From Xenorhabdus miraniensis (GTDB lineage Bacteria; Pseudomonadota; Gammaproteobacteria; Enterobacterales; Enterobacteriaceae), in contig NZ_NITZ01000005.1 of the NCBI RefSeq assembly GCF_002632615.1, forward strand, positions 124,001-188,000: a DNA stretch of 64,000 nt, given 5' to 3'. Below, one piece after another: positions 8,930 through 18,523 of the stretch (position 1 is the stretch's first letter; each line of letters opens with the position of its first letter). The translations under genes were made by a program, and so were the position numbers. The notes under the pieces are model-generated. The model had not been told where the DNA came from. It saw nothing but the letters and a program-made list of their open reading frames with translations, and made no database searches.

Positions 8930-9364
8930 TTACTCTGAATCACTACCTTCCAATTTGAAGTGTCTTTTATCTTCAGGAAGAGGGCGAGAACGATTATTTT
9001 CATCAACGGCGACATACGTGAAAACCGCCTCTGTTGCACGGTAACGTTGCCCTACAGGCTCAGAAGCGACTTTTTTCACCCAAACTTCAATATGAATTGT
9101 AATAGATGAATTTCCCGTTTTGAGACAACGGGCATAACAGCATACGACGTCACCTACCGCAACCGGTTTCAGAAAACTGATGCCATTCACGCTAACAGTT
9201 ACTACGCGTCCCAGTGCAATCTCTTTTGCCAGAATTGCGCCGCCAATATCCATTTGAGACATCAGCCAGCCACCGAAAATATCCCCATTGGCATTGGTAT
9301 CAGCGGGCATGGCCAGTGTACGGAGAACCAATTCTCCGTTTGGTAAGGATTGTTGTTGTGTCAT
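8930..9364 (-). CDS. yciA: Acyl-CoA thioester hydrolase YciA
   Basis: A hotdog-fold acyl-CoA thioesterase of 144 residues with the family segment GDIFGGWLMSQMDIGGAILA, where the Asp acts in catalysis, and VTVSVNGISFLKPV. Broad acyl-CoA range is known for the E. coli enzyme. The frame is open upstream to 9412, but ATG 9364 (MTQQQSLP) matches the family start. yciB lies immediately upstream on the same strand. Confidence 0.93.
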   Translation of the reverse strand: MTQQQSLPNGELVLRTLAMPADTNANGDIFGGWLMSQMDIGGAILAKEIALGRVVTVSVNGISFLKPVAVGDVVCCYARCLKTGNSSITIHIEVWVKKVASEPVGQRYRATEAVFTYVAVDENNRSRPLPEDKRHFKLEGSDSE

Positions 9365-9441
9365 TAGAAAGCTTGCTTTATTTGGTGAACATAACCATAC
9401 CTGCCGCTGCACCGGCAGGTATCCATATGAGGGTCATTATA

Positions 9442-9978
9442 TTATTTTTGTTCGCGAGGCAGATGACGGTAGATATATACCACACTCAATACAGTAAAAA
9501 CTAGTGTCAAAGCGGTTAACCCGAACACTTTAAAGTTTACCCAAATATCTTGAGATAGCCAGAAAGCGACATAAATATTTGCTAATGCACAAATTATGAA
9601 GAAGATGGCCCAAGCCATGTTCAGTTTGTTCCAGACGAAATCTGGTAATTCTAACTCCTTACCTAACATTTTCTGAATCAGAGGTTTTTTCATGAACCAT
9701 TGGCTGATAAGCAGAACCAGGGCAAAAATGGCATAAATGACAGTCACTTTCCATTTAATAAAGAGATCACTGTGGAAAGCGAGTGTCAATGTGCCGAAAA
9801 CAGCAACCATAACAAATGTAATTAAGGAAGATTTCTCGACCTTGCGATAAAGCAAGTAAGTAATGACAACGGCTAACCCTGTGGCCGCAATTAACGCACC
9901 AGAAGCATAGAAAATGTCATACATTTTGTAGACAACAAAAAAAACGACTAATGGCAAAAAGTCTAAAAGTTGTTTCAT
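9442..9978 (-). CDS. yciB: Inner membrane protein YciB (intracellular septation protein A family)
   Basis: A 178-residue polytopic inner-membrane protein with five or six hydrophobic spans, beginning [18 protein letters not shown]. The family (YciB/IspA/IspZ) is linked to cell envelope integrity and septation. It is upstream of yciA as in E. coli, but its usual neighbour yciC is here separated by a SulP transporter gene. Confidence 0.93.
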   Translation of the reverse strand: MKQLLDFLPLVVFFVVYKMYDIFYASGALIAATGLAVVITYLLYRKVEKSSLITFVMVAVFGTLTLAFHSDLFIKWKVTVIYAIFALVLLISQWFMKKPLIQKMLGKELELPDFVWNKLNMAWAIFFIICALANIYVAFWLSQDIWVNFKVFGLTALTLVFTVLSVVYIYRHLPREQK

Positions 9979-10203
9979 AAATTGAACCTATCGTGATGCC
10001 AAGGATGGCATGTTCTTGAATTTGTGCCAGAGTGTATCAGATCTCAATGAAATGGTTTATTTATCGAGCCAAAAAACTTGTTTCATCTGTTGGTGTAATT
10101 TTATCACAATAAACGGAAAACTAAGTGTCAGTGACGAACTTGTGAGTTTTCATTTAACACCGCATTATAATGCCTAACATTTTCACGAAAGGACATAAAG
10201 GTC

Positions 10204-11910
10204 ATGCTGTGGGAAAGAATACATCGCTGGATGCCGGGCTTGGAAAGCCTCTGTCATTATCGTAAAGAATATTTTGGCTATGATGTGCGTGCTGGTCTCT
10301 CAGTAGCTGCGGTTGCACTGCCGGTTGCTATTGCTTATGCTGAATTAATGGGGATTAGTGCCATTATCGGCTTATATGCCTGTATTTTACCGATGTTTGC
10401 TTATGCGTTGTTTGGAACTTCCCGGCAGTTGATTGTTGGGCCGGATGCAGCAACTTGTGCTGTTATTGCTGCTGCTGTGGCACCGCTTGCGTTAGGAAAT
10501 GAACATATTCGTTGGCAACTCGCCATTGTGATGACATTAATGACAGGGTTCTGGTGTCTTTTGGCGAGCCATTTCCGATTCGGGACATTCGCAGACTTTT
10601 TATCCCGTCCTATTTTGAAAGGCTTTATCAATGGTGTTGCAATTACCATTATGGCCGATCAGCTTGCTAAAGTGTTTGGGCTTTCTGGCTTACCAGCGGA
10701 ATTGATCGAGCGGCTGATTGCACTTCCTCATAAGCTGTTGGAATCTCATTGGCCGACAGTGGGAATGTCCGCTATGACTTTGCTGGTACTGATTTGTATT
10801 AACTTTGTTCGGCCAAGTTGGCCTGCGCCATTGATAGCAATGTTAGTGTCGACTTATATCAGTTGGCAGTTTCAGCTTGACCAATATGGTATCCAGATTG
10901 TTGGTAATATGGAGAGTGGTTTGCCTGTTGTACCCCTGCCTGAATTTGAATTTGGCATATTGCGTGATTTGGTTGTTCCCTCCATTAACCTTGCCGTGAT
11001 CAGCTTTGTCAGTTTTATGATGACAGCCCGTAGTTTTGCCAGTAAAAATGGCTATCAGGTTGATGCGGATTTAGAACTCAGAGCATTAGGTATCGCTAAT
11101 ATCGCGTCTTCCTTATCACAAGGATTTGCTGTCAGTGCTGCCAGTAGCCGTACAGCAGTTAATGATGCGATTGGTGGCAAAACACAGATGGTGTCTGTGA
11201 TTGCCGCCAGTGCCATTCTATTGGTGCTGCTATTTATGACCCACTTTCTGGGGCATATTCCATTGTCATCGCTGGGGATTGTTTTGATATTTTCCTCATG
11301 GTCACTCTTGAGTTTAAAAAATATCTGGTCGTATCGGAAACGTAATCGTCAGGCGTTCACTCTCTCAATTTTCACATTGGTTGCAGTTTTATTGGTTGGG
11401 GTGATTGATGGTATAGGTTTCGCTGTATTACTGGGGCTATTGCAATTCCTGCGCATTATTTTCCGGCCATCAGATCAATTGTTGGGAGTCAATGAACAAG
11501 GTATGGTACGTTCCATCCATCAAGATAATGATATTAAGCCCGTGGATGGCATCATGATATATCGTTTCAATTCTCCCTTAACTTATTTTAATGTTGGCTA
11601 CTTTAAAAAACGGGTATTGCAGCATGTGGATAGAGAGTTAAAACGTCCTGAATGGCTGGTGGTCGATGCTGCGGTGAGTTTTACCCACGATGATGTCAGT
11701 GTATTTGCTGTATTGGATGAATTGATTACGGAATTAAAAGAGAAGGGTGTGACACTGGTATTGGCAGGGCGCAGAACGGAACTTAATTTCTGGATTGAAC
11801 AGAATAAACTCAGCCGCAGCGATGAAGACTTGATTGTGGTGCCCGATCTCTACTTTGCCATTCGTCTGATTCAAAGTAAGCGGCAAGTTGAGGAAAAACA
11901 AGAAGTGTAA
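10204..11910 (+). CDS. SulP-family anion transporter with STAS domain (DauA-like)
   Basis: A 568-residue SLC26/SulP transporter. The membrane domain (about residues 25-410) contains the family signature PVAIAYAELMGISAIIGLYA and the following hydrophobic spans. A C-terminal STAS domain covers about residues 430-550. The length is close to E. coli DauA (YchM), a C4-dicarboxylate transporter, but sulfate, bicarbonate and other anions are possible in this family. The gene lies between yciB and yciC in the opposite direction, an insertion relative to E. coli order. Confidence 0.85.
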   Translation: MLWERIHRWMPGLESLCHYRKEYFGYDVRAGLSVAAVALPVAIAYAELMGISAIIGLYACILPMFAYALFGTSRQLIVGPDAATCAVIAAAVAPLALGNEHIRWQLAIVMTLMTGFWCLLASHFRFGTFADFLSRPILKGFINGVAITIMADQLAKVFGLSGLPAELIERLIALPHKLLESHWPTVGMSAMTLLVLICINFVRPSWPAPLIAMLVSTYISWQFQLDQYGIQIVGNMESGLPVVPLPEFEFGILRDLVVPSINLAVISFVSFMMTARSFASKNGYQVDADLELRALGIANIASSLSQGFAVSAASSRTAVNDAIGGKTQMVSVIAASAILLVLLFMTHFLGHIPLSSLGIVLIFSSWSLLSLKNIWSYRKRNRQAFTLSIFTLVAVLLVGVIDGIGFAVLLGLLQFLRIIFRPSDQLLGVNEQGMVRSIHQDNDIKPVDGIMIYRFNSPLTYFNVGYFKKRVLQHVDRELKRPEWLVVDAAVSFTHDDVSVFAVLDELITELKEKGVTLVLAGRRTELNFWIEQNKLSRSDEDLIVVPDLYFAIRLIQSKRQVEEKQEV

Positions 11911-11930
11911 CCACAGATTACTGAATGAAA

Positions 11931-11975
11931 GTTCACCTCGCACCATAAATTGTCGCTATAAAATGCGAGGTGAAC
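11931..11975. terminator. 12-bp inverted repeat between convergent SulP gene and yciC
   Basis: GTTCACCTCGCA (11931-11942) and TGCGAGGTGAAC (11964-11975) form a perfect stem with a 21-nt loop, between two convergent stop codons. T-runs are weak, but the position suggests a bidirectional terminator. Confidence 0.55.
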
Positions 11976-11987
11976 TATTAATGTTTA

Positions 11988-12773
11988 TTACATGCCGTTT
12001 GTGGTTGTACTTTGTGGTTTAACCAGCATATACAAACGGAACAGATAAATCAGCAACAGGGCTGATAATAAATTATTCAGTATTGATACGGCTATGCCGG
12101 GTATTTTAACTGACACAAGCTCCAGCATCAGCTTTACGGCAAACCATAGCAACATAGCAGGGATCAGCAACCGCATGTTGCTGAATGCCAATTTCCAACT
12201 TTCTTGCATAGCAGAAAAAACACTTTTCCCTTTTTCAAATAGAAAAATAGGTGCAAGTGCGAACGTGATAGAAAATAGTATTCCTGGCAGGAACATTAAT
12301 GCGTAACCAATTTGAACCAACAGGGTACAAATAAACATCAACAAAAACATTTTAGGCAGTAGTTTTATCGATAATGTACCGGCATGAATGGCATTAGTTT
12401 GTTGGCCGTGAGAGACGGCATGGATAAGCACCAACACGCTGGCAGTGATTAACGTATTGCCGAATATGTTGCAAAATAGGATCCCGAATGCGGTGTGCAA
12501 AAACATGGTTTGTTCGTCTGTCGTTAATTGCGCTACAAAATCTCTGATGCCTGCATTGCCGCCTTCTTTTAAGGCATTTTGTAGCTCGATCAATAAGTTG
12601 AGCTGTTCACCATTTGGCATCAGGAAATGCTCAAGCAGTGTTGTTACCAACGCGGCTAAAACAGAAAGTATGACAATATTCAACAGTTGGTTCTTAAAAA
12701 AGTTGATGCTGTCATGATACAGGGTATTTGCCGTGATGGGCATGAAAGTGGCTCCTATCAAATAAAACAACAA
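11988..12773 (-). CDS. yciC: YciC family inner membrane protein
   Basis: A polytopic membrane protein of 261 residues in the UPF0259/YciC family, starting near MPITANTLYHDSINFFKNQ. The annotated start gives 11 extra residues (MLFYLIGATF); ATG 12740 is the more likely start by family comparison, so the N-terminus is uncertain. Several hydrophobic spans are evident. Function unknown. It lies divergent from ompW, as in E. coli. Confidence 0.88.
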   Translation of the reverse strand: MLFYLIGATFMPITANTLYHDSINFFKNQLLNIVILSVLAALVTTLLEHFLMPNGEQLNLLIELQNALKEGGNAGIRDFVAQLTTDEQTMFLHTAFGILFCNIFGNTLITASVLVLIHAVSHGQQTNAIHAGTLSIKLLPKMFLLMFICTLLVQIGYALMFLPGILFSITFALAPIFLFEKGKSVFSAMQESWKLAFSNMRLLIPAMLLWFAVKLMLELVSVKIPGIAVSILNNLLSALLLIYLFRLYMLVKPQSTTTNGM

Positions 12774-13080
12774 TAAATTAAAACAACAATCGTGCCCAAT
12801 TGTACCTTGTCAGAGGGATTATTGGATACCTAAGATTTGCCTCCTTACCGTTGTTCTGCAACCTGGGATTGATTGGGCATCAGAGATCTATTTTGTGTTA
12901 GGTGGCACCATTGCTAAGGCTTATAAAAATGACAGACATATTATAAAAATGTTAATTAACTGAGGTGCCAAATGAGGTATTTTCAACAGAACATTTCCAT
13001 TCGGAATTTATTATTGATAATCAAAAATTGATATCGAAATATGAACCAAAAACAGTAATAAAATTAATAGTAAGTTAACT

Positions 13081-13094
13081 TTGATTTGGATCAA
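13081..13094 (+). promoter_or_regulatory. Perfect FNR box upstream of ompW
   Basis: TTGATTTGGATCAA is an exact match to the FNR consensus TTGAT-N4-ATCAA. Its centre is about 34-39 bp upstream of a TAAAAT hexamer at 13121-13126 that could serve as a -10 box, which is near the class II activation geometry. fnr itself is in this window. Confidence 0.75.
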
Positions 13095-13164
13095 TTTAAA
13101 ATACTTCACAGGTGAAATAATAAAATCGTAAGTACCTTATTTTGCCAAAAATCTTTAAAAGATG

Positions 13165-13181
13165 TGATCTGTCTTAGATCA
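13165..13181. promoter_or_regulatory. Inverted repeat in the ompW leader
   Basis: TGATCT-N5-AGATCA is a perfect 6-bp dyad 60 nt before the ompW start, preceded by a second small palindrome (ATCTTTAAAAGAT, 13151-13163). A second operator is possible; the regulator is unknown. Confidence 0.35.
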
Positions 13182-13241
13182 TAATAGTCAACAAACGGGT
13201 ATATTTCTGACTGTTTTAAAACCACATAATTGGGATGGATA

Positions 13242-13886
13242 ATGAAAAAGATTTCTGCGCTCATCTTGGCAGCGGCTACACTAGCTCCGTCATTTACCTT
13301 TGCTCATGAAGCAGGTGACTTCCTGTTCCGTGCAGGTACAGCAACAGTAAGGCCAAATGCTGGATCTGAAAATGTATTAGGATTGGGATCTTTTGGTGTC
13401 AATAATAATACTGAGATGGGTTTAACTTTTGGCTATATGATCACCGACAACATTGGTGTTGAATTATTGGCAGCGACACCATTCCAGCACAAAGTAAGTT
13501 TACCTAAAGCTGGCGAAATCGCTGAAGTCAAACATTTACCACCAACCCTAATGGCACAATATTATTTTGGTTCTAGAGAAGATAAATTGCGTCCTTATGT
13601 TGGGGTTGGCGTTAACTACACCACATTCTTTAGCGAAAAATTTAATAGTGGTAATTCCACAGTACAGGCTGCTAATTTAAATAGTTTGGATCTGAAAGAT
13701 TCTTGGGGAGTCGCGGGCCAAGTAGGTTTGGATTATAAACTGGATAAAAACTGGATGCTGAATACCTCGCTTTGGTGGATGAATATCGAAACTGACGTGA
13801 AATTCAAATCCGGTGATACTCAGTACAAATATAAAACTCGCCTTGACCCATGGGTCTTTATGTTCGGTGTGGGATACAGTTTCTAA
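13242..13886 (+). CDS. ompW: Outer membrane protein OmpW
   Basis: An eight-stranded outer-membrane beta-barrel of the OmpW family, 214 residues, with signal peptide (MKKISALILAAATLAPSFTFA) cut before HEAGDF. The family features FRAGTATVRPN, GLTFGYMITDNIGVELLA and C-terminal GVGYSF ending in Phe are present. ATG 13242 is preferred over the in-frame TTG 12 nt upstream. OmpW has been associated with uptake of small hydrophobic compounds and with stress and anaerobic responses. The perfect FNR box upstream supports oxygen-dependent control. Confidence 0.95.
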   Translation: MKKISALILAAATLAPSFTFAHEAGDFLFRAGTATVRPNAGSENVLGLGSFGVNNNTEMGLTFGYMITDNIGVELLAATPFQHKVSLPKAGEIAEVKHLPPTLMAQYYFGSREDKLRPYVGVGVNYTTFFSEKFNSGNSTVQAANLNSLDLKDSWGVAGQVGLDYKLDKNWMLNTSLWWMNIETDVKFKSGDTQYKYKTRLDPWVFMFGVGYSF

Positions 13887-13942
13887 CTGTCTGAGTGTTT
13901 AGAAGAAGTAAGTTACGTGTGTGTTTGATATAAGAGAGAACC

Positions 13943-13967
13943 AATGGGGCGTAATTGCCCCATTTTT
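13943..13967 (+). terminator. ompW terminator
   Basis: AATGGGGC (13943-13950) pairs with GCCCCATT (13957-13964), followed by TTT. A second, bulged hairpin with a T-run follows near 13990-14020. Confidence 0.75.
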
Positions 13968-14018
13968 GTATCCGTTACTTGGGCATAGCAAGAAGCCTGC
14001 GGTTATGCAGGGCTGTTT

Positions 14019-15017
14019 TTATTGATAAGTTAACGTAATTGTCGCTGTTGCATCCGCTTTGCCCGGTGTAATTTCCGCTTCTGTCTGGATATAACGTGCA
14101 TGCAATGGAATTGTTATTTTGCCTCCTGACTGGCTGGAACCAGACACAACCGGATGGCGCATTGCTACGAGGTGGTTTTGGTATAATATCTGCAAACCGA
14201 CTCCTTTTGCCGTGACGTTGTCACTATGATCCAATGCCCAGATATTTCTGTTATTCCAGCTTGCAGGGTTTCCATCCAGTGTCAATGTGACATTCACATC
14301 AGCATCGCAATCTATTGTGATATCAAAATCCCGCATTCCTACTGTACTGTTAATGCCTCGGAAGTCACTTTTTTTAATCTCTCCCATATTGACTGAAATC
14401 ATCTTTTGTGTGAGAGAACAACCTTTGGTCATGATATACGTATTCGACAAATTGAAAGTATGAACAAGGAAGTTTTGGCCTAATTTGGCACGAGTCAATT
14501 TTACTGACTTGACAATACCTGACCCCGTTGTTGGTGCAATCTTGATCAATTGTACTGTGATATAACCAAATGATTTACCACAATATTGTTTTTTAAATTG
14601 AAATTGCCATGGTGGAGGACAAGTGACTGGATCGGTTGCGGTTCTGGGCAGCCAGCCAATCCCATAACCGGGTGCCCATGTGTTAATACGGATACCAACC
14701 CCCGGAACACCGGATTCATAAATGGCATCATAGTTATAGCTTGCAGGTGTAAGATCGGGTTTTTCCCATGTTGCAGGTGTATGGGGATTGCAGAGGGCAA
14801 TATTACCTTTTTCAGCCACTTGATCCAGACGTATTTCTTTGATAGTTGTCCCAATGGGGTGGCTTCGAGGAACTGTAATTGCACCAAAAGAAACCAGAGT
14901 TGTTCCGGGCACAAAATCCGTTGAACCCAGGCAATCATCATTCGCTAAACTATCAAAACTACTCGTCATGCCGATGAAAAATATACTTGCCAATAATAAT
15001 TTCAATCTGTTGGCCAT
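14019..15017 (-). CDS. Fimbrial tip adhesin-like protein
   Basis: A secreted protein of 332 residues with a signal peptide (about residues 1-25, cut near SLAND). The N-terminal half (about 26-195) looks like a receptor-binding domain with several Cys residues. The C-terminal half (about 200-332) is a pilin domain starting CSLTQKMISVNMG and ending in the alternating hydrophobic strand ATITLTYQ that chaperones recognise. It is last in the pilin-chaperone-usher-adhesin operon, the usual place for a two-domain FimH/MrpH-type tip adhesin. Its ligand cannot be read from the sequence. Confidence 0.8.
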   Translation of the reverse strand: MANRLKLLLASIFFIGMTSSFDSLANDDCLGSTDFVPGTTLVSFGAITVPRSHPIGTTIKEIRLDQVAEKGNIALCNPHTPATWEKPDLTPASYNYDAIYESGVPGVGIRINTWAPGYGIGWLPRTATDPVTCPPPWQFQFKKQYCGKSFGYITVQLIKIAPTTGSGIVKSVKLTRAKLGQNFLVHTFNLSNTYIMTKGCSLTQKMISVNMGEIKKSDFRGINSTVGMRDFDITIDCDADVNVTLTLDGNPASWNNRNIWALDHSDNVTAKGVGLQILYQNHLVAMRHPVVSGSSQSGGKITIPLHARYIQTEAEITPGKADATATITLTYQ

Positions 15018-15070
15018 AGAATGATTTCCACTAATTTTTGATTATATATCAAACAAATATGTCGATACTG

Positions 15071-17638
15071 TTATTCGCAAGAGGCTTCAATCATGTGCAA
15101 ACCTGAAGCTGGTTCTTCATCAGGGAGTTGATAATTGACACGACACTCCTGTATTTCTTTGTGCCCCCACTTAACCCATATCCGACCCGATTTAGGAATG
15201 CCACTGAGATAAACTTGTCCATCATTGCTGACAATTGCGCTGTTGGATTCATCAATGTCATGCTGTTTTTCCAATGTTGCAGTTGCACCAAATGGGATCT
15301 CTTTACCTTTATGGGAAAGTATCATCAAAACGCGATAACCAATGCGAGTCTGGAAATTGGCCAGAGCCAGTGAGCCCTGAGTTGGGATAATGGTTTGCGT
15401 ATTGATATCAATATCAACATTGTTACCCATTGAATAAGTATCCAGTGCAATCCGGTTTTTCCGATAGTTACTGACATAAGGCACAATGGCATAGCCTTTC
15501 CAGTCAGTTTTGATGCCGGTATGGTTTTGCACTTTGACGCCTGAAGCACCATTGGCACGCACTAATACCAAGGTATCACCCAAAGATTGGGAAAGGGTGA
15601 TGCCATAAGGATGGGCAACAATCCCTCCATTTAAACCATAATTCAATTGCCTGGAGTATTTATCGTAATTGTAACCAGCGTTGATTTGACCATAGGATCC
15701 CTTATATTCTGCACTGATATTTCCGCCAGCGCCTTTATTGTGGCTGGTATAATTTTGCTGAATGTTATAAATCAGTTTGTCATCTTCAAGAGCTGTACCA
15801 TTTAAACTGAGTTGATGAGATGTATCACTGTTTTTGCTGCTGGTCATGTTATAGCTTACCCAGCTATTCTTTAGCCAACGATCAAGGGGAATTTGAACGC
15901 TGAATGAGACAATTTGTTCATTATGAGCCGAGCCGGGGAAAGCACTGTGAGAATAATTCAAGCTATAATTGATTGAATTGTAATTTTTATTATAACCCGC
16001 ACTGGCATTCCTTTCGTAACCTTTTTGATGCCAGTAATTCTGTTGGAAAGCTGATAAATAGATAGTTCCCCAATCACCAAGAGACTGATTAATATGTAGC
16101 TGCAATTTACTGCGTTTATTGGTGCTATTGTGGGTTATTCCATTAATTGCAGTATCTAACTCATTCGCATCTTTAAAATCGTAAAAATTTTGTGTCGAGT
16201 AACGATAACCCGCGAGAGTGAAGTTAGTTCCCGTCTGAGAGAAATCTTTGGCATATTGAAAACGATAAGACTGACCATAAGAACCGGAACCCGATATTAA
16301 ATTGGTTTTGGCATAAGTTGCATCAAAAGAAAAGGAACCCCAATCAGAGAGGCTATAGCCTGTACCCAAGGCAATGGATTGATAATCTTTTGCAATCGTG
16401 GTTCCGCCATAGGCAGTGATACGGTTGGAAATACCATAAATTACCGTACCCTGCATGAAGTAAGGTTCTTTTCCACGATGGGAATTAGATTGATATTTTC
16501 CCAAGGTCAGAGAATGTCGCAGGCTATTTTCCCGTAGCATAAGCGGTACAGTAGAAAAAGTTTGCACAGAACGACGCTCTTTCCCATTGGCTTCCTTGAT
16601 AATGATCTCCATATCCCCTGTTGAAGTTGTTGGATAGAGATCGTTGATAACAAAAGGCCCGGGAGAAACGTAAGATTCATAGATAGTATAACCATTTTGT
16701 TTGATGGTGACTTGAGCATTGCTTTGGGCAATTCCCCTAATTGTCGGTGCAAACCCTTTTAAGCTATCGGGCAACATATTGTCATCGGAAGACAATTGTA
16801 TTCCACGAAATTGGAAGCTATCAAAGATAGGTGAGGGCGTGTAACTGTCACCTAATATTAATTGGCTTTTTAGTGTATGAATATCTCTCTGAAGGTATGT
16901 ATTGATATTTTGCCATTTTCTATTCTGACTGCTGTAAGTGGAATAGTTCCGCAAACGCCATGCTTCCCAATTGGCGCCCATTCTGAGGTTGAGAAAATGG
17001 TTTTTTGTTGAGCCGGGTTGATTATCCTGCCAGGTCATGGAGCCATTATAGTTATAGTTGAGCAACAGTGACGTTAATCCCTGATCCCACAAATGTGGCG
17101 GTACATAGTCTTTCGCCTGACTATTTAACGCAGCTTGAGGAATACTGATATCCAGTCGCTGGTGTTTGAAATCAAAAGATGTCGAAGATGATGGAATATA
17201 TTGACCAAGATCAGTGAGTTCCGTTTCTTGTGGCAAATTAAGCAGTTTGGGAACTGACTTAATATTTACTCCCATTTTTCTGAGTTGTTGTACTTTAAGT
17301 TTGGGAGATAGCTTATTATTTACAATAATAAAATCGATATTCCCGGTATCCACTTTTTCCCGATTAAGATAGATATCTACCCAATAACGGCCGGGAGGTT
17401 GTTGATCTTCTTGAGTAAAAATTGATAGATCAATATTCTCTGGAAAACCTGAATGGGTTTCCAGTGCATTAATGTTGAAATATTCTTCAGCATAAGCTTT
17501 ATTGTTATACACCCAAATAAATGTGGTTAACAATGCACAGAGAGGCATCTTACTATATAGGCCACGCAAGCTCAGCTTGATAAATAACGCCCAATTATCA
17601 GAAATATTTTGTTGAAGATAATGACGATAGTTATCCAT
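15071..17638 (-). CDS. Fimbrial outer membrane usher protein
   Basis: An 855-residue outer-membrane usher that accepts chaperone-subunit complexes and secretes the pilus. The N-terminal domain starts EEYFNINALE after a signal-like segment. GRYWVDIYLN, the pore/plug region with the segment GFAPTIRGIA, and the C-terminal domains ending GLHMIEASCE are all as expected. The start is uncertain: ATG 17638 gives about 30 extra residues before the hydrophobic segment MPLCALLTTFIWVY, so ATG 17548 could be the true start. It lies between the chaperone and adhesin genes. Confidence 0.93.
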   Translation of the reverse strand: MDNYRHYLQQNISDNWALFIKLSLRGLYSKMPLCALLTTFIWVYNNKAYAEEYFNINALETHSGFPENIDLSIFTQEDQQPPGRYWVDIYLNREKVDTGNIDFIIVNNKLSPKLKVQQLRKMGVNIKSVPKLLNLPQETELTDLGQYIPSSSTSFDFKHQRLDISIPQAALNSQAKDYVPPHLWDQGLTSLLLNYNYNGSMTWQDNQPGSTKNHFLNLRMGANWEAWRLRNYSTYSSQNRKWQNINTYLQRDIHTLKSQLILGDSYTPSPIFDSFQFRGIQLSSDDNMLPDSLKGFAPTIRGIAQSNAQVTIKQNGYTIYESYVSPGPFVINDLYPTTSTGDMEIIIKEANGKERRSVQTFSTVPLMLRENSLRHSLTLGKYQSNSHRGKEPYFMQGTVIYGISNRITAYGGTTIAKDYQSIALGTGYSLSDWGSFSFDATYAKTNLISGSGSYGQSYRFQYAKDFSQTGTNFTLAGYRYSTQNFYDFKDANELDTAINGITHNSTNKRSKLQLHINQSLGDWGTIYLSAFQQNYWHQKGYERNASAGYNKNYNSINYSLNYSHSAFPGSAHNEQIVSFSVQIPLDRWLKNSWVSYNMTSSKNSDTSHQLSLNGTALEDDKLIYNIQQNYTSHNKGAGGNISAEYKGSYGQINAGYNYDKYSRQLNYGLNGGIVAHPYGITLSQSLGDTLVLVRANGASGVKVQNHTGIKTDWKGYAIVPYVSNYRKNRIALDTYSMGNNVDIDINTQTIIPTQGSLALANFQTRIGYRVLMILSHKGKEIPFGATATLEKQHDIDESNSAIVSNDGQVYLSGIPKSGRIWVKWGHKEIQECRVNYQLPDEEPASGLHMIEASCE

Positions 17639-17723
17639 GATGATTTTCTAATTTTGCTATACCCTCTATCATCCAAATGATCTTTTGAATTCTATTGGGT
17701 ATATAGTTTGTATAATTTTTTAA

Positions 17724-18428
17724 TTACAGTCCGCGTTTTTCTTCTGACATTATGCCGCCAAAATCATTAATCGTTTTCCAAGTCACTTGATTGATGTTTT
17801 GAATAGGGACATCCCAGCTCACTTGATCAAAAGGCGGGATCATACCGGCAGATTTGATTTCATAATTTTTGGCATCATTACCGGTATGTAACTCAGAAAA
17901 AGAGATATAGTAGGGGGTCGGATTTTCCGCAATAAGTTTGTGACCATCGGTTTTGAATTTCAATGCCTTATAGGCCACGCTGGCATTGTCTGCCAAGCTG
18001 GCAGGGCGGAAGAAAAGTTTAAACCGAGATTTTACCGTGATTTGCAATTGATTTTGTTCTGTTTTGGCTGTAGCAGGAATAGATTTAATATTGAGCCAGA
18101 ATAAAGATTCTCTGTCATCTGGTAAATTATTCCCGATTTTAACAATCCGTAAAATATTCTCATTCCCAGCCGTTAATTTAAAAAGTGGGGGAGTGATAAT
18201 AAAAGGCACTTTGGTTTCATCATGTTCGTCCTGAACCCACGATTGGATGAGATAAGAAATATCAGTTTCTGGATTATTAATGGAAATCGACGCTTCTTTT
18301 TGGTCACTAAGATAAACAACACGTGTACCGCCAATGACAACGCCGGCAAGAGAGATGTTGGTGCTGAAGATGTAGATAAAAATAAGCATTAAAATGCGAA
18401 AGAATTTCAAAATGGCCGCTCCAAACAA
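17724..18428 (-). CDS. Periplasmic pilus assembly chaperone
   Basis: A PapD/FimC-type chaperone of 234 residues with an N-terminal signal segment, cut near NISLAG. Two immunoglobulin-like domains follow. The first contains the RVVYLSDQKEASISINN strand and the subunit-contacting basic residues; FWLNIKSIPA is the typical G1-strand region. It delivers pilins to the usher by donor-strand complementation. Second gene of the operon, 95 nt after the pilin gene. Confidence 0.92.
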   Translation of the reverse strand: MFGAAILKFFRILMLIFIYIFSTNISLAGVVIGGTRVVYLSDQKEASISINNPETDISYLIQSWVQDEHDETKVPFIITPPLFKLTAGNENILRIVKIGNNLPDDRESLFWLNIKSIPATAKTEQNQLQITVKSRFKLFFRPASLADNASVAYKALKFKTDGHKLIAENPTPYYISFSELHTGNDAKNYEIKSAGMIPPFDQVSWDVPIQNINQVTWKTINDFGGIMSEEKRGL

Positions 18429-18523
18429 TATTATTTTTAAGTTTATTAATAAATGAATAATCAGTCATTTATTATCATTAAGATTAACTTTATATTGTTT
18501 TGGCTTCCTTGCCATAAATTCCG

